From NCBI GenBank assembly GCA_964392305.1, contig CAYMPV010000023.1, positions 1 through 64,000 on the forward strand: DNA of 64,000 nt, given 5' to 3'. This document shows, one piece after another, positions 15,316 to 24,068 of this stretch. This DNA is from JACKIC01 sp964392305 (GTDB taxonomy: Bacteria > Planctomycetota > UBA1135 > UBA2386). Below the pieces are notes generated by a model, which had not been told where the DNA came from, did no database searches, and saw only the letters and a program-made list of their open reading frames with translations. Each line of letters opens with the position of its first letter. The stretch's first letter is position 1. A program made the position numbers and the translations under genes.

Positions 15316-16599
15316 TTGACCGAAGCCACGCCATCGCCCCGTTCGCAGACGCCGTTGTCCCAAGCCGCGCCGCAGGGCAGCGCCCGGGTCGAGCAGGTGC
15401 ACGACTTCGCGCAGAAGCTGCAGCAGCCGAGCCTGTGGCCCAAGGTGGTCGACTACGTGCGCTGGCAGCGCGCGGCGCGGGCGGCGAAGGCGGCGGGGCA
15501 GGCGGTGCCGGAGCTGCCGGACCTCGCGCCGCTGTCGATCAACCTCGACCTGACGACCGCGTGCAACTACGCGTGTGACCACTGCATCGACTGGGACATC
15601 CTCAACAGCAAGGTGCGGCACGAGGACCAGGAGCTGCGCGACTCGCTGGCGCGCATGGCCGAACGCGGTTTGCGCAGCGTGATCCTGATCGGCGGCGGGG
15701 AGCCGACGCTGTATCCGGGCTTCGCGTCGATGGTGGAGTTCCTCAAGGGCCTGAAGCTGCAGGTCGCGGTGGTCAGCAACGGCAGTCGCAACGACCGCAT
15801 CCTGGCAGCAGCGCCGTTCTTCACCGAAGGCGATTGGGTGCGGCTGTCGCTCGACGCCGGCAGCAACGACGTGTTCCGGCGTATGCACCACCCGTCGAGC
15901 AAGACGCTGACGCTCGACGAGATCTGCGGCTGGATCCCCAAGATCAAGGCGGCGAACCCGGCGCTGCAGCTCGGCTTCTCGTTCGTGATCACGTGGAAGG
16001 GCGGCAGCCGCGGCGACGTCAAGATCGTCGAGAACATCCACGAGATGGTGCAGGCGGCGGCGCGCGCCCAGGACGCGCACTTCGACTACATCTCGTTCAA
16101 GCCGTTCCTCGAGCGGCAGGAAGACGGCGCCGAGGTGATGGACCCGGCGAAGTCGGAGGCCGAGCTGGCGCAGGTGACGGCGCGCATCGAGGCGGCGCTG
16201 GCCGAAGCGCGCGCGGCGGCGAAGCCCGGCTTCAAGGTGCTCGCGAGCACCAACCTGCGGGTGCTCACGGGCGGCACCTGGAAGGACCTGCTGCTGCAGC
16301 CCAAGACCTGCCACATGCAGATGCTGCGGCAGGTGGTGACGCCGCTGGGAACGTTCAACTGCCCGGCGCACCGCGGCGTGCAGAAGGCGCAGCTCGGCGG
16401 CAAGGAGTTGTGGCAGGACCCCAAGGCGGCGCATCGCGAGACGGTGCGGTTGCTCGACACGTTCGACGCCAGCCACGAGTGCCGCCAGGTGACGTGTCTC
16501 TATCACGGCACCAACTGGTGGATCGAGGAGATGATCGCGGCGACCGCGCCGTTGCCCGAAGAGGCGCCGTCGATCGAACGCAACGACGCGTTCCTGTAG
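15316..16599 (+). CDS. Radical SAM protein
   Basis: The product is about 427 residues if translation starts at the TTG at 15316; no ATG or strong ribosome-binding site is available and a later GTG at 15397 is also possible. The radical SAM cluster motif CNYACDHC (about residues 83-90, C-x3-C-x2-C) binds a [4Fe-4S] cluster. The GGGEPTLYPGF SAM-contacting motif and SLDAGSNDVFRRMH follow. C-terminal Cys residues (KTCHMQML, TFNCPAH, HECRQVTCLYHG) could ligate an auxiliary cluster as in SPASM-type proteins. Substrate unknown; these enzymes modify peptides, sugars or cofactors. No precursor peptide is evident alongside. Confidence 0.85.
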   Translation: MTEATPSPRSQTPLSQAAPQGSARVEQVHDFAQKLQQPSLWPKVVDYVRWQRAARAAKAAGQAVPELPDLAPLSINLDLTTACNYACDHCIDWDILNSKVRHEDQELRDSLARMAERGLRSVILIGGGEPTLYPGFASMVEFLKGLKLQVAVVSNGSRNDRILAAAPFFTEGDWVRLSLDAGSNDVFRRMHHPSSKTLTLDEICGWIPKIKAANPALQLGFSFVITWKGGSRGDVKIVENIHEMVQAAARAQDAHFDYISFKPFLERQEDGAEVMDPAKSEAELAQVTARIEAALAEARAAAKPGFKVLASTNLRVLTGGTWKDLLLQPKTCHMQMLRQVVTPLGTFNCPAHRGVQKAQLGGKELWQDPKAAHRETVRLLDTFDASHECRQVTCLYHGTNWWIEEMIAATAPLPEEAPSIERNDAFL

Positions 16600-16776
16600 T
16601 CACCGATCGGCGACACGAGCGGGCGGCGCGAGCAGCGTCGCGGTGGCAGGCCCTCGGTGGCAGGGCGCGTAGCGCGACGAATCGCGCGTTACCGGGTTGT
16701 GGGCGTGGTCTAGCTGCGCCGACCGGTCGCCTCGCTCGTCGTTCCAGCCCTCTCACTCCCCGAAGGAGAACGTCCG

Positions 16777-18480
16777 ATGCAGATGCCCTGCCTGATCGGC
16801 ATGGTCGTGGGATTGTCGTGTCTCGCGCACGCCCAGACCAACTTCCCACCCCCGCCAGCTCCTGCCGGCAACCCGGTCACCACCGAGAAGACCTTGCTCG
16901 GCATGGCGCTGTTCTTCGAGGAACAGCTGTCGAGCACCGGCATGGTGGCCTGTGCCACCTGCCACGACTTCGCCCGCGGCGGCGTCGATGCGCGCACGGG
17001 CACCCGTCGCCATCCGGGGCCCGACAATCGGCCGGGCTCGGCGGACGACATCAGCGGTTCGCCGGGCGTGGTGCGCACGGGCCTCGACTACACGATGGGC
17101 AGTCCCGCGTTCGGTCTGCGGCCGCAGGTGACGACGCGCCGCGCGCCGACGGTGTTCAACACCGGCTACCACACGCACCTGTTCTACGACGGCCGCGCCG
17201 AACGCGGTGACTATCGCGACCCGGTCACCAACCAGGTCGTGCTGACCGGGCCGGTGGCGCTCGAGAACCTGATCAAGGGCCCGCCCGTCAACGAAGTGGA
17301 GATGGGTCACGTCGGCCGCAGCTGGCCGCAGGTCGCGGCACGCATCGCCGACGCCGAGCCGCTCGTGCTGGCCTCGGACCTGCCGCCGCGGCTGGCGACG
17401 TTCGTCGGCACGCACACCTACCCCGAACTGTTCGGGCTCGCGTTCGGCACGCCCGAGGTGACGCCGACGCGCATCGTCATGGCGATCGCGACCTATCTGC
17501 GCACGCTCAACACCGACCAGACGCGGTACGACGGTTACCTCAACAACACGGTGCAGCTGACGCCGCTCGAGACGCAGGGGCTGTTGCTGTTCCGGTCGCC
17601 GGCCCAGGGCGCGATCAAGTGCAGCACCTGCCACGGCGACTTCGAGAGCCGCGTACGGCAGGAAGGGCCGATCGCCGGCGCGATGACGCAGACGCTCACG
17701 GGCCCCTATGGCGCGTTCACGCCGACGCGGCTGGTGTTCCACAACGTCGGCGTGCGGCCGGCGTTCGAGGACCCGGGACGTTCGGCGATCAGCAACGTCG
17801 CTGCCGAGTTCGGCAAGTTCCGCGCGGCGAGCCTGCGCGGCGTGGAGCTGACCGCGCCCTACTTCCACAACGGCAACGTGCAGACGTTGCGCGACGTGAT
17901 CGACTTCTACGATCGCGGCGGCGACTTCGTCCAGAACCAGTCGCCGGGGCTGCTGCCGCGCGCCTACACCAGCGCCGAGAAGGACGCGCTCGAAGCGATC
18001 CTCAAGACCCTGACCGACCCGCGCGTCGTCGCTGGCACGGTGCCGTTCGACCGCCCGACGCTCGGCTCGGTGAACGGCAATCTGCCGTTGCCGATCGGTC
18101 CGGGTTCCGCGGTCGGCAACGGCCGGGCCACCGCGACGACGCCGTTCGCGCCGCTGCTCGGCGAGAACTCGTTCTCGATCATGCTCGACGGCGTGTCGGT
18201 CGGCGCCTTCACGCTGATGATGTGGGACACGGAACTGCTGGCCAGCGGACCCGATCCGGGCAACTTCTACTTCGCGCTGGGCACCTCGGCGAACTTCATG
18301 GTGGTGCCGATCGGCTTCGCCGAGGACCTGTACGGCCAGGGCACCTCGCGGCTGCGCATGCCGTTGCCGAGCGACCCGGCCTTCCGCGGTTTGCGTCTCT
18401 ATGCGCAGTGGCTGGTGATCGAGCCGAGCGTGGCCTGGAACCTGGCGACCTCGAACGCGCTCGAGATCACGCTGCGATAG
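16777..18480 (+). CDS. Di-haem cytochrome c peroxidase-like protein
   Basis: The product is 567 residues with a signal peptide ending AHAQ and a good ribosome-binding site (GAAGGAGA). Two c-type haem motifs, CATCH (residue 59) and CSTCH (residue 282), match the CcpA/MauG-type di-haem family. The segments TRRAPTVFNTGYHTHLFYDGR and RAASLRGVELTAPYFHNGN are family hallmarks. The C-terminal about 150 residues (from LPLPIGPGSAVGNG) form an extra domain not found in standard peroxidases, possibly for surface attachment or binding. It probably acts in the periplasm on hydrogen peroxide or on protein or organic electron donors. No maturation or partner gene is adjacent. Confidence 0.88.
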   Translation: MQMPCLIGMVVGLSCLAHAQTNFPPPPAPAGNPVTTEKTLLGMALFFEEQLSSTGMVACATCHDFARGGVDARTGTRRHPGPDNRPGSADDISGSPGVVRTGLDYTMGSPAFGLRPQVTTRRAPTVFNTGYHTHLFYDGRAERGDYRDPVTNQVVLTGPVALENLIKGPPVNEVEMGHVGRSWPQVAARIADAEPLVLASDLPPRLATFVGTHTYPELFGLAFGTPEVTPTRIVMAIATYLRTLNTDQTRYDGYLNNTVQLTPLETQGLLLFRSPAQGAIKCSTCHGDFESRVRQEGPIAGAMTQTLTGPYGAFTPTRLVFHNVGVRPAFEDPGRSAISNVAAEFGKFRAASLRGVELTAPYFHNGNVQTLRDVIDFYDRGGDFVQNQSPGLLPRAYTSAEKDALEAILKTLTDPRVVAGTVPFDRPTLGSVNGNLPLPIGPGSAVGNGRATATTPFAPLLGENSFSIMLDGVSVGAFTLMMWDTELLASGPDPGNFYFALGTSANFMVVPIGFAEDLYGQGTSRLRMPLPSDPAFRGLRLYAQWLVIEPSVAWNLATSNALEITLR

Positions 18481-18532
18481 GGGCGATCCGCGCTGGCCTC
18501 CTCGAGCCGCGGCGGCATAGTTGCCCGGCTCG

Positions 18533-19969
18533 ATGTCCCACCCGCAGGTCGTCCGCGTCTACTGCACCTACCAGGATCCCGACTACGAGAGCCCGTGGCA
18601 GAGCGTGGCGCCGCGCCACAGCACGGGCTCCGGCGTGGTGATCGGCAAGCGTCAGATCCTCACCGGCGCCCACGTCGTCGCCAACGCGACGTTCGTGCAG
18701 GTGCAGCGACCCAGCGACCCCGAGAAGATCGTCGCCCGCGTCACTGCGATCAGCCACGACAGCGACCTCGCGCTGCTCGAGGTCGACGACGCACGCTTCG
18801 CCCGTGGCCTGACTCCGGCCGCGATCGGCGATCTGCCCAAGCTGCGCGACGACGTGCAGGTGGTCGGTTACCCGATCGGCGGTGAGGAGGTGTCGATCAC
18901 CGAGGGTGTGGTGTCGCGCATCGAAGTGCAGCGCTACGAACACAGCCAGCGGTATCTGCTAGCGGTGACCGTCGACGCGGCGATCAACGACGGCAACAGC
19001 GGCGGCCCGGTGTTCGCGCGCGGCAGGGTCGTCGGCATCGCCTTCCAGTCGTTGCCCGATGCCGAACTGATCGGCGAGATGGTGCCGGCGCCCGTGATCA
19101 AGCGCTTCCTCGACGGCGTGCGCCGCGGCAAGGACCCGCGCGTGCCGGGCCTCGGCGTGACCACCCAGCCGCTCGAGAATCCGGCGCTGCGGGATCACCT
19201 TGGCATGCACAAGGGCGACACCGGACTGTTGGTGACCGCCGTGCAGTACGGCTCGAGCGCCTGGGGCGTGTTGCAGCGCGGCGACGTGTTGTTGTCGATC
19301 GCCGGCCTGCGCATCGCCGACAACGGCACCGTGCGTTACCGCGGCCGCTTCCGCTGCCAGTTCGACGTCGTCGTCGGCGACCACCACATCGGCGACCAGA
19401 TCCCGGCGCGCATCCTGCGCGACGGAAAACGCAGCAACGTGCAGCTGCGCCTGCAGCCGATGTCGTGGCTGGTGCCGCGCGCCGAGTTCGAACGCATGCC
19501 GTCGTGGTTCCTGTTCGGCGGGCTGGTGTTCCAGCGGCTCACCGCCGAGTACCTGCGCATCTGGGGCGATCACTGGTGGGACAAGGCGCCCAAGGAACTC
19601 CTGTTGCTCTACCACGCCGGCAACCGGCTGCCCGAACGGCAGGAGGTGGTGGTGATCAACCAGGTGCTGGCCGACGCCGTCAACGTCGGTTACGGCCCGT
19701 TCGTCAACGACCCGGTGGTCGAGGTCAACGGCACCAAGCCGGCGAACCTCGCCGAGTTCGTGCGCATCGTCGATGCGGCCCAGGGTGAGGTCGTGCTCAA
19801 GCTGTCCAGCGGCGGCACGGTGTTGCTGCAAGCCGGCGCCGCGCGCGCCGCTCACGACCGCATCGTCGCGCGGTATCACGTGCCCGGCGATCGCTCCGCG
19901 GACCTGCCCGGACCCGCGTCACCGCAGGTCCGCCGGGTCGGCAAGAAGCGGTCGGCGGCGCGTTCCTGA
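18533..19969 (+). CDS. HtrA/Deg-like serine protease with PDZ domains, no signal peptide
   Basis: The product is 478 residues from the ATG at 18533. It has a trypsin-like fold with a complete triad: His47 (LTGAHVV), Asp78 (DSDLALLEV) and Ser156 (GNSGGPVF). After about residue 210, one PDZ-like region is evident (GLLVTAVQYGSSAWGVLQRG, then DVLLSIAGLRIADNGTV) and a second, divergent PDZ-like region lies towards the C-terminus. The overall layout resembles plant Deg9/Deg2-type proteases rather than DegP. The N-terminus is hydrophilic, so the enzyme appears cytoplasmic, unlike most HtrA proteins. Quality-control or regulatory proteolysis is the likely role. Confidence 0.85.
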   Translation: MSHPQVVRVYCTYQDPDYESPWQSVAPRHSTGSGVVIGKRQILTGAHVVANATFVQVQRPSDPEKIVARVTAISHDSDLALLEVDDARFARGLTPAAIGDLPKLRDDVQVVGYPIGGEEVSITEGVVSRIEVQRYEHSQRYLLAVTVDAAINDGNSGGPVFARGRVVGIAFQSLPDAELIGEMVPAPVIKRFLDGVRRGKDPRVPGLGVTTQPLENPALRDHLGMHKGDTGLLVTAVQYGSSAWGVLQRGDVLLSIAGLRIADNGTVRYRGRFRCQFDVVVGDHHIGDQIPARILRDGKRSNVQLRLQPMSWLVPRAEFERMPSWFLFGGLVFQRLTAEYLRIWGDHWWDKAPKELLLLYHAGNRLPERQEVVVINQVLADAVNVGYGPFVNDPVVEVNGTKPANLAEFVRIVDAAQGEVVLKLSSGGTVLLQAGAARAAHDRIVARYHVPGDRSADLPGPASPQVRRVGKKRSAARS

Positions 19970-19992
19970 GCCAGGCTTCGGCGACTGCGCCC

Positions 19993-20064
19993 GACGGCGG
20001 CAAGGATCGGTCGGGGGGCGCCGCCGACGGCGGCAAGGATCGGTCGGGGGGCGCCGCCGACGGC
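19993..20064 (+). repeat. 33-bp tandem repeat in an intergenic region
   Basis: Two perfect copies of a 33-bp unit beginning GACGGCGGCAAGGATCGGTC (starts 19993 and 20026) are followed by the first bases of a third at 20059. They lie in the 245 bp between the protease and aminomutase genes. Each unit contains a GGGGGG run and GGCGCC, so the region may fold. Function unknown. The rest of the gap (20065-20214) shows nothing clear. Confidence 0.9.
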
Positions 20065-20214
20065 CTTCGAACCCGCCGCGCGATCGTCTTGATTCCGGCA
20101 ATTGCCGAGATACAAGGCTGCGCGACTTGCAGCGCTCGGGACCCTGTTCGCCCTTCCGGCGACTCCTGATGAGCGGCTCCGGGTCTGCTGGGCCCGTCCC
20201 AGAGGAACGTTTCG

Positions 20215-21504
20215 ATGACGAAGCGCGCGGCAGCCCCGACCATGGGTGGCTGTTTCGTTGCGGGTGCCGACGGCGACACCGCCGCGGCCGAGGCTGCCGG
20301 CGAAGAGCCGGACCCGCTGTCCATCCCCGCGGCGCCGTTGGCGCTCGCCAGGCCCGGTTTCACGATCGGTGCTGCGGCCGAGGCGTTCCGGCAGCGCTGT
20401 TTTCCCGAGGCCTCGCTGGCCGAGTGGAGCGACTGGCGCTGGCAGCTGCGCCATCGCATCCGCAACCTCGAAGGGCTCGAGCGCACGTTGCGGCTCAGCG
20501 ACGAGGAGCGCGCGGCCGTCGAACGCCTGGGCGATCGCCTGCCGGTCGGCATCACCCCGTACTACGCGTCGTTGCTCGACGAGCGTGATCCCGCTGATCC
20601 GTTGCGGCGCACGATGGTGCCGGTGATGGGGGAGTTCGAGCTGTCCGCCGGCGAGGCCGCGGACCCGCTCAACGAAGACGGCGACATGCCGGTGCCGGGT
20701 CTCGTGCACCGCTATCCGGACCGGGTGCTGTTCCTGGTGACCAGCTTCTGCGCCACGTACTGCCGCTACTGCACCCGTTCGCGGCTCGTCGGTACGACCG
20801 GTGAGTACCACTTCAACCAGGCGCAATACGAACGCGCCATCGCCTACATCGCGGCGCACCCCGAGATCCGCGACGTGCTGATCTCCGGCGGCGATCCGCT
20901 GACGATGCAGGACGCGCGCCTCGAGTGGCTGCTGAGCCGCCTGCACGCGATCGAACACGTCGAGTTCGTGCGCATCGGCACCAAGGTGCCGTCGGTGTTG
21001 CCGCAGCGCATCACCGAGGAGTTCTGCGCGATGCTGCGCCGCAACGGTCCGATCTGGCTCAGCATCCACTTCATGCATCCCAACGAGCTGACGCCCGAGG
21101 TGGCGTTGGCCTGTGGTCGGCTCGCCGACGCGGGGGTGCCGCTCGGCAGCCAGACCGTGCTGATGCGCGGCGTCAACGACGACCCACAGACGATGAAGCG
21201 GCTGATGCACGGTCTGCTCAAGAACCGCGTGCGGCCGTACTACATCTACCAGTGCGACCCGATCCCCGGTTCGAGCCACTTCCGCACCGACGTGGCCAAG
21301 GGGCTCGAGATCATCGAGTCGCTGCGCGGCCACACCACCGGCTACGCGGTGCCGACGTTCGTGATCGACGCGCCCGGCGGCGGCGGCAAGGTCCCGATCA
21401 GCCCCGACTTCGTCGCCGGTCGCGACGGCGACGACGTGCTGGTGCGCAACTTCCGCGGCGACGTGTTCCGCTACCCCGACCCGGGTGGGCGGCTGCTGTC
21501 ATGA
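20215..21504 (+). CDS. kamA: Lysine 2,3-aminomutase family radical SAM enzyme
   Basis: The product is 429 residues, close to the family's usual size. The cluster motif CATYCRYC (Cys179, 183, 186) binds [4Fe-4S]/SAM. The PLP lysine sits in DAPGGGGK (Lys392). Both acidic residues that bind the lysine side chain in Clostridium LAM have counterparts here (Asp348 in YQCDP, Asp385 in IDAPGGGG), which favours lysine over glutamate as substrate. It would convert L-lysine to beta-lysine. It is much longer than EpmB, and no epmA or efp is nearby. It is the first gene of an overlapping five-gene operon; its stop overlaps the next start as ATGA. Confidence 0.92.
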   Translation: MTKRAAAPTMGGCFVAGADGDTAAAEAAGEEPDPLSIPAAPLALARPGFTIGAAAEAFRQRCFPEASLAEWSDWRWQLRHRIRNLEGLERTLRLSDEERAAVERLGDRLPVGITPYYASLLDERDPADPLRRTMVPVMGEFELSAGEAADPLNEDGDMPVPGLVHRYPDRVLFLVTSFCATYCRYCTRSRLVGTTGEYHFNQAQYERAIAYIAAHPEIRDVLISGGDPLTMQDARLEWLLSRLHAIEHVEFVRIGTKVPSVLPQRITEEFCAMLRRNGPIWLSIHFMHPNELTPEVALACGRLADAGVPLGSQTVLMRGVNDDPQTMKRLMHGLLKNRVRPYYIYQCDPIPGSSHFRTDVAKGLEIIESLRGHTTGYAVPTFVIDAPGGGGKVPISPDFVAGRDGDDVLVRNFRGDVFRYPDPGGRLLS

Positions 21505-22004
21505 GCGGAGTCGCGGCCGTCGTGCATCCGTGCGCACGCTGCGCGACGCTGCAGCGCACCTGCTGTCAGCGGGCCGAGATCCTGGTCACCGCCGGCGATG
21601 TCGAACGCATCGCCGCGCACACCGGCTCGCGCGCGTTCTTCGAACGTCGCGCGCCGACCGATCCGGGTTACCTGGACGCCGACGAGGACGATCCCAACTG
21701 GCTGCGCTACACGGTGCGCGGCGACGGCACGCGGCGCGTGCTGGTACGTCAGGGCAACGGCGACTGCGGGTTCCTGGGCGCGGCGGGCTGCACGCTGCCA
21801 CTCCAGACGCGGCCGTTGGTGTGCCGCCTGTACCCGTTCGCCTACAACGAAACCGGTCTGTCGGGCGAGGACAGCGAGTACTGCCCTACCAAGGTGCTCG
21901 CGCCGCGCGGTCAGCCGATGGCCGAAGTGCTCGACATCACCGCGGCGCAGGCGCAGGGCTGGCACCGTCAACTGTACGAGGAGTTGCGTGATGGCTCGGC
22001 CTGA
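21501..22004 (+). CDS. YkgJ-type Cys-cluster protein
   Basis: The product is 167 residues. It has the CxxCCxxC-like family pattern: CARCATLQRTCCQRAEI at the N-terminus, then GDCGFLGAAGCTLPLQTRPL, CRLYPF and EYCPTK. These Cys residues probably bind zinc or an iron-sulphur cluster. The family's activity is not established; members occur beside radical SAM and peptide-modifying enzymes. The start overlaps the kamA stop (ATGA), and the end overlaps the next gene by 14 bp, so the three are translationally coupled. Confidence 0.85.
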   Translation: MSGVAAVVHPCARCATLQRTCCQRAEILVTAGDVERIAAHTGSRAFFERRAPTDPGYLDADEDDPNWLRYTVRGDGTRRVLVRQGNGDCGFLGAAGCTLPLQTRPLVCRLYPFAYNETGLSGEDSEYCPTKVLAPRGQPMAEVLDITAAQAQGWHRQLYEELRDGSA

Positions 22005-23055
22005 CGTGACTGCTCCTGATGTTGCTGCTGCTGACGTCACTGCTCCTGACGTCACTGGGCGTGAGCTGCACATCGGTCTCACCTACGATCTGCGCGACGA
22101 CTACCGCGGCGCGGGGTTGTCCGAGGAAGAGCTCGCCGAATTCGACCAGCCCGCCACCATCGACGCGCTGGCCGGCGCCTTGGCCGAGAACGGCCACCGC
22201 GTCGATCGCGTCGGCGGTTTCCGGGCGCTGCTCGGTCGGTTGCAGCGCGGCGACCGCTGGGACCTCGTGTTCAACATCGCCGAAGGCCGCCACGGCTTCG
22301 GTCGCGAGGCGCAGGTGCCGGCGCTGCTCGACGCGTTCGAGCTGCCGTACACGTTCTCCGATGCGCTGGTGTCGGCGGTCACGCTGCACAAGGGCATGAC
22401 CAAACACCTGCTGCGCGACATGGGTTTGCCGACCGCGCCGTTCGCGCTCGTCGAACGGCCCGAACAGATCGATGCCGTGGCGCTGCCGTTCCCGCTGCTG
22501 GCCAAGCCGGTCGCCGAAGGCACCAGCAAGGGCATCGGCGAGGATGCGGTGGTGCGCGACCGGCAGCAGCTGCGGCGCCTGTGCGAACGCCTGCTGACGA
22601 CGTTCCGGCAGCCGGTGCTGGTGGAGGCCTTCCTGCCCGGGCGCGAGTTGACCGTCGGCCTGGTCGGAACGGGCCCGGCGGCGCGCAGCATCGGCGCGCT
22701 ACAGATCGCCTTGCTCGACGGCGCCGACGCGGAGGTCTGCACGTTCCGCAACAAGGAACAGTGCGAGCAGCTGGTCTCCTACACGGTGGTGCGTGACGCG
22801 GACGCGGCTCGCGCCGAAGCGATCGCGCTGCAGGCGTGGCGGTCGATCGGCGCGCGCGATGCCGGCCGCGTCGATCTGCGCGCCGACGCGCGCGGCGACT
22901 ACCAGATCCTCGAGATCAACCCGCTCTCGGGCATGCACCCGACACACTCCGACCTGCCGATCCTGTGGACGCAGGGGGGGCGTCCGTACGCCGAACTGGT
23001 GGCGGCGATCGTCGATTCGGCCCGCGAGCGCATTCACCTGCCGGTCGCGCGATGA
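21991..23055 (+). CDS. ATP-grasp ligase, D-Ala-D-Ala ligase-like (first copy)
   Basis: The product is 354 residues. After a low-complexity start with repeated DVTAP-like units (residues about 4-23), the ATP-grasp fold follows: IGLTYDLRDDYR, LVFNIAEGRHGFGREAQVPA, HKGMTKHLLRDMGLPTAPFA, PLLAKPVAEGTSKGIG (grasp loop), and DYQILEINPLSGMHP with the Mg-binding Glu/Asn. Such enzymes form an amide between an acyl-phosphate and an amine. LEINPLSGMHP is a variant of the Ddl LEVNTLPGMT motif, so it is unlikely to be the housekeeping Ddl. Together with kamA and a second ligase it probably builds a beta-lysine-containing product. It overlaps the next gene by ATGA. Confidence 0.85.
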   Translation: MARPDVTAPDVAAADVTAPDVTGRELHIGLTYDLRDDYRGAGLSEEELAEFDQPATIDALAGALAENGHRVDRVGGFRALLGRLQRGDRWDLVFNIAEGRHGFGREAQVPALLDAFELPYTFSDALVSAVTLHKGMTKHLLRDMGLPTAPFALVERPEQIDAVALPFPLLAKPVAEGTSKGIGEDAVVRDRQQLRRLCERLLTTFRQPVLVEAFLPGRELTVGLVGTGPAARSIGALQIALLDGADAEVCTFRNKEQCEQLVSYTVVRDADAARAEAIALQAWRSIGARDAGRVDLRADARGDYQILEINPLSGMHPTHSDLPILWTQGGRPYAELVAAIVDSARERIHLPVAR

Positions 23056-24038
23056 AGGTCGTGGTCCTGCACGAGCAGCTCGCCGCCGACGCGCGCGCCG
23101 ACGAGACCGACGTGCTCGACCAGGTGCAGGCGGTCACCGCGGCGCTCGACGAACTCGGCCATCAGCACGAGGTGCTGACGATGACGCGCGACCTCGAACG
23201 CGCCGCGGCGGGCCTGCGCCGCGCCGCGCCCGACGTGGTCTTCAACCTGGTCGAGAGCCTCGACGGCAACGGCCGGAGCGTCGAGCTCGCCCCTGTGCTG
23301 CTCGACCGGCTCGGCCTCGCCTACACCGGCAGCGGCGTCGAAGCGACGCGGGCTGCCGCCAGCAAGATCGCCAGCAAACGTGTGCTCATCGAACATCGCC
23401 TGCCGACACCGCGGTGGTTGTCGATCGATCAACTGGCCGCGTCGCCGCCGGTGCCCGCGGGGCGCTACATCCTCAAGTCGGTCTGGGAACACGGGTCGCT
23501 GGGGCTCGAGCCCGACTGCGTGGTGCACGCCGACCGCGCCGAGCCGTTGCGCGAAGAACTCGAGCAGCGGCTGCAGCGGTTGGGCGGCGCCGCGTTCGCG
23601 GAGGCTTACGTGCAGGGTCGCGAGTTCAACCTCGCGCTGCTGGCGCACGATGGTGGTGTTGCCCATCTGCCGCCGGCCGAGATCCGCTTCGCCGACGCCG
23701 ACCAGGAGGCGGTGCACATCGTCGGCTATCGCGCCAAGTGGAGTCCCGGCTCCGCCGAGGACGAGGGCACGCCGCGATCGTTCGTGGTCACTGCCGCCGA
23801 CCGGCAACTGGTGGCGCACCTGCAGACGCTCGCCGCCACGACCTGGCACGCGTTCGGTCTGCGCGGTTACGCGCGCATCGACTTCCGCGTCGACGCCGCG
23901 GGGCAGCCGTGGATCATCGACGTCAACACCAACCCGTGCCTGTCCCCCGACGCGGGGTTCGCGGCGGCGGTGCGTGCGGCGGGCCTGCCGTTCGCGCGCG
24001 CCGTCGAACGGGTGCTCGCCGCCGCGATCTCGTCCTGA
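23052..24038 (+). CDS. ATP-grasp ligase, D-Ala-D-Ala ligase-like (second copy)
   Basis: The product is 328 residues starting in the ATGA overlap. ATP-grasp features are PDVVFNLVESLDGNGRSVEL, the central nucleotide-binding strand YILKSVWEHGSLGLE, EAYVQGREFNLALL and the Mg-binding WIIDVNTNPCLSP. It is clearly divergent from the first ligase, so the two probably catalyse different steps, or act on opposite ends of the same molecule. The GLRGYARIDFRVD segment is typical of the Ddl-like subgroup that makes small peptides. The acceptor and donor amino acids cannot be read. Confidence 0.85.
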   Translation: MKVVVLHEQLAADARADETDVLDQVQAVTAALDELGHQHEVLTMTRDLERAAAGLRRAAPDVVFNLVESLDGNGRSVELAPVLLDRLGLAYTGSGVEATRAAASKIASKRVLIEHRLPTPRWLSIDQLAASPPVPAGRYILKSVWEHGSLGLEPDCVVHADRAEPLREELEQRLQRLGGAAFAEAYVQGREFNLALLAHDGGVAHLPPAEIRFADADQEAVHIVGYRAKWSPGSAEDEGTPRSFVVTAADRQLVAHLQTLAATTWHAFGLRGYARIDFRVDAAGQPWIIDVNTNPCLSPDAGFAAAVRAAGLPFARAVERVLAAAISS

Positions 24039-24068
24039 ACCGCCGACCCGTCACCCGCTGACCGACCC

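Noticed and set aside
19993..20064. CRISPR array from the 33-bp repeats
   Set aside because: The copies are directly adjacent with no spacers.
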